Assembly: GCA_051953655.1 (NCBI GenBank) | Contig: JBQCIO010000145.1 | Coordinates: forward strand, 1 to 13,275 | Length of the DNA: 13,275 bases | DNA from: JBQCHF01 sp051953655 | GTDB lineage: Bacteria; Actinomycetota; Actinomycetes; Motilibacterales; Motilibacteraceae | Direction: 5' to 3' | Shown here: in pieces, positions 5,688 through 12,730 of the stretch | Layout: each line of letters opens with the position of its first letter | Numbering within the stretch: the first letter of the stretch is position 1 | Position numbers and translations under genes: made by a program | The notes under the pieces: model-generated | The model's database searches: none | What the model saw: the letters and a program-made list of their open reading frames with translations, nothing else | What the model was told of the DNA's origin: nothing

Positions 5688-6295
5688 GTCGTCGTGTCGT
5701 CGGATGCCGGGCGGTCTGAGGTGGGGCCCGAGGCGGCGCGACCGTACCAGAGCGTCGCCTCGCCGTAGCGACGTGACCTGAGCGGCTCGTAGCCCGCCGG
5801 CCAGGCCAGGTCCGCCCCCCGGGTGGCCCGCTCCACGACGACCACCGCGTCCGCCGCCAGCCAGCCGTGGTCGCGCAGCCGCTCCAGGACCGTGGTCACC
5901 TCGGCGTCGGTGACGGCGTAGGGCGGGTCGGCGAAGACGACGTCGAAGGGCCCGGCACCGCCGGGCGGCTGGGCGAGCACCCGCTCGACCTTGGCCGCCT
6001 CCACCCGGGCACCGGGCAGGGCGAGCGCGCGCACGTTCTCGCGCACGGTGCGCGCGGCGCGGGCGTCGGCCTCGACCAGCAGGGCGGCGCCGGCTCCACG
6101 GCTGAGCGCCTCCAGGCCCACCGCGCCGCTGCCGGCGTAGAGGTCGAGCACCCGGGCGCCCGCCAGCGGGCCGCGCAGGGACTCGAGGCTGCTGAAGAGG
6201 GCCTCGCGGGCGCGGTCCGACGTGGGCCGGGTGCCCTGGCCGGGCGGCACGGCGAGCCGGCGACCCCCGGCGACGCCGGCGACGACCCGGGTCAT
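5684..6295 (-). CDS. rsmD: 16S rRNA (guanine(966)-N(2))-methyltransferase
   Basis: A 203-residue SAM-dependent methyltransferase modifying G966 of 16S rRNA during 30S assembly. Motifs are the substrate segment RPTSDRAREALF (23-34), SAM-binding motif I DLYAGSGAVGLE (51-62) with LSRGA after it, the acidic VEAD (74-77), and the catalytic motif DPPY (123-126). The length is slightly above the E. coli form because of a polar C-terminal tail. The ATG at 6295 has a strong AGAGGAG site 5 bases upstream. It follows recG after 41 bases and overlaps coaD by 4, so it is an internal gene of the fakA-recG-rsmD-coaD-sepIVA cluster. Confidence 0.96.
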   Translation of the reverse strand: MTRVVAGVAGGRRLAVPPGQGTRPTSDRAREALFSSLESLRGPLAGARVLDLYAGSGAVGLEALSRGAGAALLVEADARAARTVRENVRALALPGARVEAAKVERVLAQPPGGAGPFDVVFADPPYAVTDAEVTTVLERLRDHGWLAADAVVVVERATRGADLAWPAGYEPLRSRRYGEATLWYGRAASGPTSDRPASDDTTT

Positions 6296-6336
6296 CCCTT
6301 CTCCTCTCGCACCGGCACCCCTCGCGCCACGGCGGG

Positions 6337-8649
6337 TCAGGCCTTCTCGAGGAACTCGGCCCGCTCCTCGTCCACCATGGACCGCAGCGCCTGGCGCAGG
6401 GCGGGGTGGGCGGACAGCTCGGGGTCCTCGTCCACGACCGCGACCGCCTCCTCGCGGGCGGCCCGGATGACGTCCTCGTCCCGCACGACGGCGAGCAGCC
6501 GCAGGCTCGAGCGGTGCCCGGACTGGCTGGCGCCCAGCACGTCGCCCTCGCGGCGCTGCTCGAGGTCGAGCCGGGACAGCTCGAAGCCGTCGGTGGTGGC
6601 GGCCACCGCCTTCAGCCGCTCGGCCGCCGGGCTCCCCGAGGCGACGTCGGTGACCAGCAGGCAGGTGCCCGGCGCGCTCCCCCGGCCGATGCGCCCACGG
6701 AGCTGGTGCAGCTGGCTGACCCCGAACCGGTCGGCGTCCATGACCACCATCACGGTCGCGTTGGGGACGTCGACGCCCACCTCCACGACCGTGGTGGCGA
6801 CGAGCACGTCGAGCCGGCCGGCGGCGAAGTCGGCCATCACCGCGTCCTTCTCGTCGGGCACGAGCCGGCCGTGCAGGACGCCGATCCGCAGACCGGCCAG
6901 CGGCCCTTCCGCGAGCATCGGCGCCACGTCGAGCACCGCCAGCGGCGGGCGTCGCTGGTCGCCGTCCTCCGGCGGCGGGGCGTCGTCGGCGAAGTCCTCC
7001 TCCACGTCGTTCGCCGTGCCGCGCCTGCTCTTCTCGGCAGTCTTCTTGCCGGCCTTCCCGCCGGTCTTCCCGGCGGTCTTCCCGGTGTCGGCCGGGTCCT
7101 CGCCGATGCGCGGGCAGACGACGAACGCCTGGTGGCCCTTGGCCACCTCGTCGCGGACCTTCTCCCAGGTGCGCTCCAGCCAGCGCGGCAGCTCGGTGGG
7201 CGCCAGGTGCGTGGCGATCGGCGAGCGGCCGCGCGGCAGCTCGGTGAGGGTGGAGGTCTCCAGGTCGCCGAACACCGTCATCGCCACCGTGCGCGGGATG
7301 GGCGTGGCGGTCATGACCAGCACGTGCGGCGGTACCGAGGCCTTGCCGCGCAGGGCGTCGCGCTGCTCCACGCCGAACCGGTGCTGCTCGTCGACCACGA
7401 CCAGCCCGAGGTCGGCGAACTCGACGGCGTCCTGGATGAGGGCGTGGGTGCCGACGACGATCCCGGCCGCCCCGGAGGCGGCGTCGAGCAGGGCCTGGCG
7501 GCGCGCGGCGGCCGGCTGGGAGCCGGTGAGCAGCGCCACCCGGGTGCCGAGGTCGGCGCCGCCGAGCATGCCGGCCTGCGCGAGCTCGCCGAGCATCGTG
7601 CTGATCGAGCGGTTGTGCTGCTGGGCGAGCACCTCGGTGGGGGCCAGCAGCGCGGCCTGCCCGCCGGCGTCGACCACGGTGAGCATGGCCCGCAGCGCCA
7701 CCAGGGTCTTGCCCGAGCCGACCTCGCCCTGCAGCAGCCGGTGCATCGGGTGCGGCCGGGCCAGGTCCTCGGCGATCTGGGCACCGACCTCGCGCTGGCC
7801 CGCCGTGAGCTCGAAGGGCAGCCGGGCGTCGAAGGCCTCCAGGATGCCGCCGGGACGCGGCACCCGCGGGGTGGCGGCGAGCTCGCGCTGGGCGGCCCGG
7901 CGCTGGGCCAGGGCGACCTGCAGCACGAACGCCTCGTCCCAGCGCAGCCTGGCCCGGGCGCGGCGGGCGTCCGCCTGGTCCTCCGGACGGTGGATGAGCC
8001 GCAGCGCCTCGCCCAGCGGGGGCAGCCCGTGCCGACGGCGCAGACCCTCGGGCAGCGGGTCGGGGACCTCGCCGAGCTGGGCGAGCGCGTGGCCCACGCA
8101 GTTGGCGATCTGCCAGGTGGTCAGGCCCGCGGTGGCCGGGTAGATCGGCACCAGCGCGCCGGCGAACTGCTCGACCTCCTCGGGCTTGGCCACTCGCGGG
8201 TTCACCAGCTGCAGCCTGCCCTTGAAGCTGTCGACCTTGCCCGAGAAGAGCTTCTCGGCCCCCACGGTCAGGTCTCTCTTCACGCCGTCGTGCATGAAGA
8301 ACTTCTTGTGGAAGAAGGTGACCGTGAGCTCGTCGGTGCCGTCGGTCACGGTCGCGTCGAACTTGTAGAGGGTCTCCTTCCGGCCGTTCTTCGGCGGGAA
8401 GGAGGCGACGTTGCGGTGGGTCACCCGGGCGGCGATGGTGACCTCGTCGCCGACCCGCAGGCTGGACAGCGGGGTGAGCTGGCCGCGCTCGTAGTAGCGG
8501 CGCGGGTAGTGGCGCAGCAGGTCGCTGACGGTGTGCAGGCCGAGGTGCTCGACGACGGCCTTGGCGCTCCTGCCCCCCAGCACCTGGGTCAGGGGGACGG
8601 CCAGCGGGTCCTGCGTGGTCTCCTCCGGCAGCTGCTCGGTCGCGCTCAT
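6337..8649 (-). CDS. recG: ATP-dependent DNA helicase RecG
   Basis: A 770-residue branched-DNA helicase that regresses stalled forks and processes Holliday junctions and R-loops. The N-terminal wedge (OB-fold) domain covers about 55-155. Helicase motifs follow in order: Walker A GEVGSGKT (308-315), APTEVLAQQH (336-345), DEQH (420-423), TATPIPRT (447-454), HGRL (593-596), and QLRGRIGRG (649-657). The C-terminal TRG segment is LEQRREGDVLGASQSG (696-711). The second helicase domain has an extra low-complexity insertion at about 521-567: a Lys/Gly/Thr-rich stretch then an acidic Asp/Glu/Pro stretch, which accounts for the protein being longer than the usual 690-740. The ATG at 8649 lies 12 bases from the upstream stop. 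No catalytic residue appears missing. Confidence 0.97.
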   Translation of the reverse strand: MSATEQLPEETTQDPLAVPLTQVLGGRSAKAVVEHLGLHTVSDLLRHYPRRYYERGQLTPLSSLRVGDEVTIAARVTHRNVASFPPKNGRKETLYKFDATVTDGTDELTVTFFHKKFFMHDGVKRDLTVGAEKLFSGKVDSFKGRLQLVNPRVAKPEEVEQFAGALVPIYPATAGLTTWQIANCVGHALAQLGEVPDPLPEGLRRRHGLPPLGEALRLIHRPEDQADARRARARLRWDEAFVLQVALAQRRAAQRELAATPRVPRPGGILEAFDARLPFELTAGQREVGAQIAEDLARPHPMHRLLQGEVGSGKTLVALRAMLTVVDAGGQAALLAPTEVLAQQHNRSISTMLGELAQAGMLGGADLGTRVALLTGSQPAAARRQALLDAASGAAGIVVGTHALIQDAVEFADLGLVVVDEQHRFGVEQRDALRGKASVPPHVLVMTATPIPRTVAMTVFGDLETSTLTELPRGRSPIATHLAPTELPRWLERTWEKVRDEVAKGHQAFVVCPRIGEDPADTGKTAGKTGGKAGKKTAEKSRRGTANDVEEDFADDAPPPEDGDQRRPPLAVLDVAPMLAEGPLAGLRIGVLHGRLVPDEKDAVMADFAAGRLDVLVATTVVEVGVDVPNATVMVVMDADRFGVSQLHQLRGRIGRGSAPGTCLLVTDVASGSPAAERLKAVAATTDGFELSRLDLEQRREGDVLGASQSGHRSSLRLLAVVRDEDVIRAAREEAVAVVDEDPELSAHPALRQALRSMVDEERAEFLEKA

Positions 8650-8661
8650 CTCACGCCCATC

Positions 8662-10272
8662 TCATTCCACCGCCAGCAGCAGCGGGTAGCGGGCCTGGCC
8701 GCCGTCGTAGACCACGGTGTCGACGTCGGGGCGGGTGGCCTCCACGTGCCGCACGACGGCCGCGGCCAGCCCCTCGGGCGCCCCGGCGCCGGTGACGACG
8801 GTGACCAGCTCGCCGGCCGGGCCGAGCATCCGGTCCACGACGTCGCAGGCGGTGCGCACGAGGTCCGCGCCGATGAGCGCGAAGTCGCCGTCGACGACGC
8901 CGAGCACGTCGCCGGGGCGGCAGGGGCCGGCCATCGTGACCGCCTCCTTGACCGCCACCGTGACGGCGCCGTGCCGGGTGTGGCCCGCCGCGCTGGTCAT
9001 GGCGACGACGTCGTCGTCGAAGCGGCGGGCGGGGTCGTGCACGGCCATGGCGGCCAGGGCCTGGACGCTGGCCACGGTGGGCACGACGGCGACCCGCCGC
9101 CCCTCCGCGCGCGCCTCCTCGGCGGCGGCCTCCGCGACGGCCCGGCTGTCGGCGTCGTTGGGCAGCACCACCACCTCGCCGGCGCCGGTGGCCCGGATGC
9201 CGGCCAGGATGTCGGCGGTGCAGGCGCGGTGGCCGGGGCCGCCTGGGACCACGACGGCGCCGCTCGCCTCGAGCACCGCGGCCAGCCCGTCGCCGGCCAC
9301 CACCGCGACCACCGCCCGCCCGGCGCGCTGGTCCGCGGCCCGCGCGGCCTGCTCGGCGAAGTGGGTGACCTTGATCCGGTAGGGGCGTCCGGCCACGATG
9401 CCGGCCTCGAGCGCCGCGCCCACGTCGTCGACGTGCACGTGCACGTTCCACAGCCCGTCGCCGCCGACCACCACCAGGGAGTCGCCGAGCGGGGCCAGCG
9501 CCTCGCGCAGCGGGTCGACCGCGTCGTCGGGGGCGTCGAGCAGGTACATCACCTCGAACGCCGGGCCCTGGGCGGCGTCCCGCGGCTGCGCCGCCCGGGG
9601 CGGGGCCGGCCGCTCGGCCGGCGGCACGTCCGCGACGGCCACCCCGGTCACCACGCCGACCAGGGCGTCGAGCAGGACGGTGAGCCCGCGGCCGCCGGCG
9701 TCGACGACGCCGGCCAGGCGGAGCACCTCGAGCTGCTCGGGGGTGCGGGCCAGCGCCTCCCGCGCCGCGGCCGCGGCGGCGCCGACCACCTCGACCAGGT
9801 CGCGGCCGCGCGCGCCCTCGGCGGCCGCCCGGGCGACGGTGAGCATGGTGCCCTCGACCGGCCGGGCGACGGCCTCGTAGCCGAGCTCGGCGGCGCGCCG
9901 CAGCGCGGCGGCCAGCCGCTCCGCGCCGCCCGCGCGCTCGCCGCTGCCGTCGCGCGGCCCGGCGGCCAGGCCGGTGGCCACCCCGCGCAGCAGCTGGCTG
10001 AGGATGATCCCCGAGTTGCCGCGCGCACCCAGGAGCGCGCCGCGGGCCATCGCCTGCAGCGTCTCGGCCAGCCCGGCGTCGGCGGGCAGGGCGTCCAGGG
10101 CCTGGGCGGCGGCGTCGACGGTGAGGTAGAGGTTGGTGCCGGTGTCGCCGTCGGGCACCGGGTAGACGTTGAGCGCGTCGATCTCCTCGCGGGCGCGGGC
10201 CAGCGCCTCCAGACCGTCCCGGCACCACCGGCGCACGGCCTGTGCGTCGAGCGTGTCGAGCGTGTCGAGCAC
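8662..10272 (-). CDS. DAK2-domain protein, YloV/FakA-like (fatty acid kinase family)
   Basis: A 536-residue three-part protein of the YloV/FakA family. In Firmicutes FakA phosphorylates fatty acids bound by FakB. The N-terminal DAK2 kinase domain (about 15-210) shows NVYPVPDGDTGTN (35-47), whose aspartates bind Mg-ATP, then ARGNSG (83-88) and AGVVDAGGRGL (187-197). The middle domain (about 236-305) has the paired histidines WNVHVHVDD (275-283); the C-terminal domain (about 315-536) is DegV/FakA-like. The cysteine I would expect before the histidines is Glu240 here. The GTG at 10272 has AGGAGG 6 bases upstream. No fakB is in the window. It heads the cluster with recG 12 bases behind, the same pairing as in Mycobacterium and Streptomyces. 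Family sure, substrate inferred. Confidence 0.9.
   Translation of the reverse strand: MLDTLDTLDAQAVRRWCRDGLEALARAREEIDALNVYPVPDGDTGTNLYLTVDAAAQALDALPADAGLAETLQAMARGALLGARGNSGIILSQLLRGVATGLAAGPRDGSGERAGGAERLAAALRRAAELGYEAVARPVEGTMLTVARAAAEGARGRDLVEVVGAAAAAAREALARTPEQLEVLRLAGVVDAGGRGLTVLLDALVGVVTGVAVADVPPAERPAPPRAAQPRDAAQGPAFEVMYLLDAPDDAVDPLREALAPLGDSLVVVGGDGLWNVHVHVDDVGAALEAGIVAGRPYRIKVTHFAEQAARAADQRAGRAVVAVVAGDGLAAVLEASGAVVVPGGPGHRACTADILAGIRATGAGEVVVLPNDADSRAVAEAAAEEARAEGRRVAVVPTVASVQALAAMAVHDPARRFDDDVVAMTSAAGHTRHGAVTVAVKEAVTMAGPCRPGDVLGVVDGDFALIGADLVRTACDVVDRMLGPAGELVTVVTGAGAPEGLAAAVVRHVEATRPDVDTVVYDGGQARYPLLLAVE
10246..10271. repeat. 9-bp tandem repeat at the start of the fakA-like gene
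   Basis: The unit GTCGAGCGT occurs twice and then most of a third copy. On the coding strand it gives the Leu-Asp-Thr repeat of residues 2-8. Confidence 0.8.
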
Positions 10273-10322
10273 GCCGTGCCTCCTGTCCGCCCGCCTGTCC
10301 GACCAGCCGGTCCCGTGGGTCG

Positions 10323-10342
10323 CCGGCCCGCGTACGGGCCGG
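10323..10342 (-). other. Leader hairpin of the fakA-like gene
   Basis: CCGGCCCG (10323-10330) and CGGGCCGG (10335-10342) form a perfect 8-bp stem with the loop CGTA. It lies just after the expected transcription start of the fakA-like cluster and about 50 bases before its GTG. It could be a leader structure or attenuator; function is inferred only. Confidence 0.4.
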
Positions 10343-10356
10343 GCGCCGACGCGCGC

Positions 10357-10362
10357 AACCTA
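10357..10362 (-). promoter_or_regulatory. Candidate -10 element of the fakA-like cluster
   Basis: TAGGTT on the minus strand fits TAnnnT and is the same hexamer as the -10 proposed for the gene at 11913. No convincing -35 is visible. The leader would be about 80 bases. Confidence 0.35.
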
Positions 10363-10427
10363 CCTCGCGCGGCGGACACCGGGCCGGGCGGTGCGAGCGG
10401 GGCGCCGGGGCCGGCCGGTCGGCGCGG

Positions 10428-10458
10428 TTGGCGTGCACGGCGGCGGGTCGGATACCCT
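10428..10458 (+). promoter_or_regulatory. Candidate rpmB promoter
   Basis: TTGGCG (10428-10433) is followed by GATACCCT: either GATACC (10451-10456, 17-base spacer) or TACCCT (10453-10458, 19-base spacer) could be the -10. The leader to rpmB would be about 70 bases, ending in a strong AAGGAG ribosome site at 10524-10529. Confidence 0.45.
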
Positions 10459-10536
10459 GCTCCGGTTGCCCGGACCCCTCCGGGCTGGTCCGCCCGACTT
10501 CTCGGGTCCCACACCTTTCGCACAAGGAGTTACCCC

Positions 10537-10722
10537 GTGGCTGCCACCTGCGACGTCTGCGGCAAGGGCCCGGGCTTCGGCATGAGCGTGTCGCACTCGC
10601 ACCGCCGCACGAACCGCCGCTGGAACCCGAACATCCAGACCGTGCGGGCCATGGTCGGTCGCACGCCGAAGCGGCTCAACGTCTGCACCTCGTGCATCAA
10701 GGCCGGCAAGGTCACCCGCTGA
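10537..10722 (+). CDS. rpmB: 50S ribosomal protein bL28, zinc-binding form
   Basis: A 61-residue large-subunit protein. It starts AATCDVCGKGPGFG and contains SHSHRRTNRRWNPN (19-32), both diagnostic of bL28. Two cysteine pairs, Cys5/Cys8 and Cys50/Cys53, make this the zinc-binding (C+) type. The GTG at 10537 has AAGGAG 7 bases upstream. It is transcribed alone, diverging from the fakA-like gene and converging on thiL, the same layout as in Mycobacterium and Streptomyces. Nothing is odd except that its cluster-mate L32 is of the cysteine-free type. Confidence 0.97.
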   Translation: MAATCDVCGKGPGFGMSVSHSHRRTNRRWNPNIQTVRAMVGRTPKRLNVCTSCIKAGKVTR

Positions 10723-10727
10723 CCTTC

Positions 10728-10743
10728 GGCGCCGGCAGGCGCC
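10728..10743 (+). other. Short hairpin after rpmB
   Basis: GGCGCC (10728-10733) and GGCGCC (10738-10743) can pair around GGCA, five bases past the rpmB stop. It precedes the much stronger hairpin at 10757-10796 and may just add to it. Confidence 0.3.
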
Positions 10744-10756
10744 ATCCGTTCCGCGC

Positions 10757-10796
10757 CGAGAGGGGCGGTCCACCACCTGGTGGGCCGCCCCTCTCG
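10757..10796. terminator. Bidirectional terminator between rpmB and thiL
   Basis: Two 18-base arms (10757-10774 and 10779-10796) pair completely, with one G-U wobble, around the loop ACCT. The outer 12 base pairs (CGAGAGGGGCGG with its complement) are perfect. It lies between the stops of two convergent genes (10722 on plus, 10802 on minus) and can end both transcripts. There is no clear T-run, as expected at this GC content. Confidence 0.85.
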
Positions 10797-10801
10797 CGTC
10801 G

Positions 10802-11785
10802 TCAGCGGCGGTAGTGGTCCCAGCCGCCGTCGGCCCACGCCTGGCCGGCCACGGTGACCGCGGGCTCGCCCTCGGCCCGCTCGCCCACCCGACCGACCAC
10901 CCGCCAGTGCCCCGGCAGCACGGTCCCCGCCGGGAAGGTCGCGGCCAGCGCGTGGTCCTCGCCCCCGGTGAGCACCCAGGTGAGCGGGTCGACGCCGAGC
11001 GCGGCGCCGGCGTCCTGGAACGGCTGCGGGAGCTCGAAGGCGCTCGGGTCGACGTCGACGGCCACGCCCGAGGCGTCGGCGACGTGGCCGAGGTCGGCGA
11101 GCAGGCCGTCGCTGACGTCGCACATCGCGGTGGCGCCCAGCCGCGCGGCCTCGGGGCCGGCCGCGTAGGGCGGTTCGGGCCGGCGGTGCGCCTCCACCAG
11201 CACCCGCGGCGAGCGGAAGCCGCGGCGGAGCACGGCGAGGCCGGCGGCGGACCAGCCCAGCCGGCCGGCCACCGCGACGACGTCGCCGGGGCGGGCCCCG
11301 GCGCGGGTGACCGGCGCGCGGCCCTCGAGACTGCCGAGCGCGGTGACCGACACCACCACGCACGGGCCGCTGACGACGTCGCCGCCCGCCACGGACGCCC
11401 CGACCAGGTCGGCCTCCTCGCGCAGCCCGTCGGCCAGGCCGAGCGCCCAGTCCGCCGGCAGGTCCGCCGGGGCGGCCAGACCCACCACCAGCGCGGTGCC
11501 GACCGCCCCCATGGCGGCGACGTCGGCGAGGTTCTGCGCCGCGGCCTTGCGGCCGACGTCGACGGCGCTGGACCAGTCCCGACGGAAGTGCACGCCCTCG
11601 ACCAGGACGTCGGTGGTGACGACGACCCGCGCGTCCGGCGCCGCCACGCCCGCGGCGTCGTCGCCGGGGCCGAGCAGCACCGCCGGGCCCTGCGGCAGCC
11701 GCGCCACCACCTGCTCGATGAGGCCGAACTCCCCCAGCGCGGCGACGGTGCCTGGTGGGGGCGAGGGCTGCTGGGGCGGGGTCAT
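10802..11785 (-). CDS. thiL: Thiamine-monophosphate kinase
   Basis: A 327-residue kinase that converts thiamine monophosphate to thiamine diphosphate, the last step to the active cofactor. It is of the PurM/AIRS-like ATP-binding fold: GPGDDAA (39-45) and TTDVLVEGVHF (57-67) bind Mg-ATP and substrate, with GRKAAAQNLADVAAMGA (78-94), GGDVV (134-138), CDVSDGLLADLGH (222-234) and TGGEDHAL (273-280) after. Length fits the family. I chose the ATG at 11785, with GAGAGGA 4 bases upstream, over a frame extending to 11869 whose extra 28 residues are Arg-rich. Its stop lies 5 bases from the terminator hairpin shared with rpmB. It diverges from the Lrp-like gene, and both may be controlled from the region 11786-11912. 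Confidence 0.97.
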   Translation of the reverse strand: MTPPQQPSPPPGTVAALGEFGLIEQVVARLPQGPAVLLGPGDDAAGVAAPDARVVVTTDVLVEGVHFRRDWSSAVDVGRKAAAQNLADVAAMGAVGTALVVGLAAPADLPADWALGLADGLREEADLVGASVAGGDVVSGPCVVVSVTALGSLEGRAPVTRAGARPGDVVAVAGRLGWSAAGLAVLRRGFRSPRVLVEAHRRPEPPYAAGPEAARLGATAMCDVSDGLLADLGHVADASGVAVDVDPSAFELPQPFQDAGAALGVDPLTWVLTGGEDHALAATFPAGTVLPGHWRVVGRVGERAEGEPAVTVAGQAWADGGWDHYRR

Positions 11786-11851
11786 GTGGTCCTCTCGGTG
11801 ATCGCTCGCGTGTCCCCAGCCTGGTGGACGGACGTCGAGGCGGCGCGGGCG

Positions 11852-11870
11852 GGTGCGATAGGTTCGCACC
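11852..11870 (+). promoter_or_regulatory. Promoter -10 with overlapping 7-bp dyad (candidate operator)
   Basis: GGTGCGA (11852-11858) and TCGCACC (11864-11870) form a perfect inverted repeat with the spacer TAGGT. The spacer and next base make TAGGTT, a good -10 for the gene at 11913 (leader about 40 bases). A dyad centred on a -10 is a typical repressor site. It may also affect thiL, which diverges from here. Regulator unknown. Confidence 0.45.
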
Positions 11871-11912
11871 GCCGTCGCCGCGAGGGGCCGGCACGACGAG
11901 TGGAGGGCGAAC

Positions 11913-12149
11913 GTGGTGGTCCAGGCCTACATCCTGATCCAGACCGAGGTCGGCAAGGCGGCCGCCGTCGCCCAGGAGATCAGCCAGATCGCCGGCGTCA
12001 CCCTGGCCGAGGACGTCACCGGTCCCTACGACGTCATCGTGCGGGCCGAGGCGGGCAACGTCGACGACCTGGGCAAGCTCGTCGTGGCCCGGGTGCAGTC
12101 GGTCGAGGGCATCACCCGCACGCTCACCTGCCCGGTCGTCCACCTCTGA
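11913..12149 (+). CDS. Stand-alone Lrp/AsnC ligand-binding (RAM) domain protein
   Basis: A 78-residue protein consisting only of the effector-binding domain of Lrp/AsnC regulators: AYILIQTEVGKAAAVAQEI (5-23), then a central TGPYDVIVRAEAGNVDDLGKLV (36-57) and a C-terminal VQSVEGITRTLTCPVV. No DNA-binding helix-turn-helix is present, and there is no room for one upstream because the GTG at 11913 has GGAGGG 5 bases before it. Such single-domain proteins form ring-like oligomers and may bind small molecules such as amino acids; the target here is unknown. The stop overlaps the probable CTG start of the DUF3515 gene, so the two are coupled. Conserved near thiL in actinobacteria as I recall it. Confidence 0.9.
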   Translation: MVVQAYILIQTEVGKAAAVAQEISQIAGVTLAEDVTGPYDVIVRAEAGNVDDLGKLVVARVQSVEGITRTLTCPVVHL

Positions 12150-12652
12150 CCGCTCCGGCACCCGGCCCGCAGGCGCACCCGCGCCGGCTGGCCTTCCTCG
12201 TCGCGGGCCTGCTGCTGATCGCGCTGGCCGTGGTCACCGCGCTCCTGCTGCGCCACCGCGACCGCGGGCCGGTGACCGTCCAGCCACCCACCCCCACGGC
12301 AGCGGCGACCTCGGCCTGCCAGGCGCTGCACGACGCCCTCCCCGCGTCCGTCGACGGCGCCGCCCGTCGCGCCACCTCGCCGGCCAGCGAGCTCACCGCC
12401 GCCTGGGGCAGTCCCGCGGTGGTGCTGCGCTGCGGTGTCCCGCGGCCGGCCGCGCTGGAGCCGACGTCGCAGCTGGTCACCATCAACGACGTCGACTGGT
12501 TCCCCGAGCAGCTCTCCGACGGCTACCGCTTCACCTCCTACGGGCGGGTGGCCGACGTGGAGGTGCGGGTGCCGGGCCGGTACGCCCCCGAGGTGAACCC
12601 GCTGGTGGACCTCGCCGACGCGATGAAGAAGGCCGACCCCGTCGCGAACTAG
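12146..12652 (+). CDS. DUF3515 membrane-anchored protein
   Basis: A 168-residue protein of the actinobacterial DUF3515 family (like Rv2980), function unknown. A short Pro/Arg-rich cytoplasmic start is followed by one membrane helix at about 15-35 (LAFLVAGLLLIALAVVTALLL), a Pro/Thr linker, and an extracytoplasmic domain with Cys58 and Cys96, likely disulphide partners, and the conserved INDVDWFPEQLSDGYRFTSYGR (113-134). No ATG, GTG or TTG exists in frame between the far upstream and a GTG at 12230, which would cut the helix in half. A CTG at 12146 overlaps the preceding TGA as CTGA and gives a natural N-terminus LTAPAPGP, so I take it as the start. If wrong, translation starts at 12230 and loses 28 residues. 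Confidence 0.85.
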   Translation: MTAPAPGPQAHPRRLAFLVAGLLLIALAVVTALLLRHRDRGPVTVQPPTPTAAATSACQALHDALPASVDGAARRATSPASELTAAWGSPAVVLRCGVPRPAALEPTSQLVTINDVDWFPEQLSDGYRFTSYGRVADVEVRVPGRYAPEVNPLVDLADAMKKADPVAN

Positions 12653-12672
12653 CTCCTACGACCCATAGGAGC
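12652..12672 (+). terminator. Weak hairpin at the end of the DUF3515 gene
   Basis: GCTCCTA (12652-12658) and TAGGAGC (12666-12672) form a perfect 7-bp stem with a 7-base loop, starting at the last base of the stop codon. It is followed by an unusually A+T-rich stretch (GATATTCCATT), which may instead hold the promoter of the GNAT gene. Confidence 0.35.
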
Positions 12673-12712
12673 CCGAGATATTCCATTCGCCGCAACAGGG
12701 TCTTCCCAGGCA

Positions 12713-12730
12713 GGCTCCCGGGATGGAGCC
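12713..12730 (+). promoter_or_regulatory. Small hairpin around the GNAT start codon
   Basis: GGCTCC (12713-12718) and GGAGCC (12725-12730) can pair with the ATG start in and next to the loop. The ribosome-site-like GGCAGG lies just upstream. Six base pairs is weak and may be chance in this GC-rich sequence. Confidence 0.2.

Noticed and set aside
6406..10722. A very long plus-strand open frame (1438 codons) covering recG and the fakA-like gene
   Set aside because: It is the antisense of two well-recognised minus-strand genes, is Gly/Ala/Val/His-rich without domains, and only becomes rpmB at its end. Long open antisense frames are normal at this GC content.
10814..12145. Upstream part of the plus-strand frame that ends in DUF3515
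   Set aside because: It is antisense to thiL and overlaps the RAM-domain gene in another frame; only the section from 12146 looks like protein.
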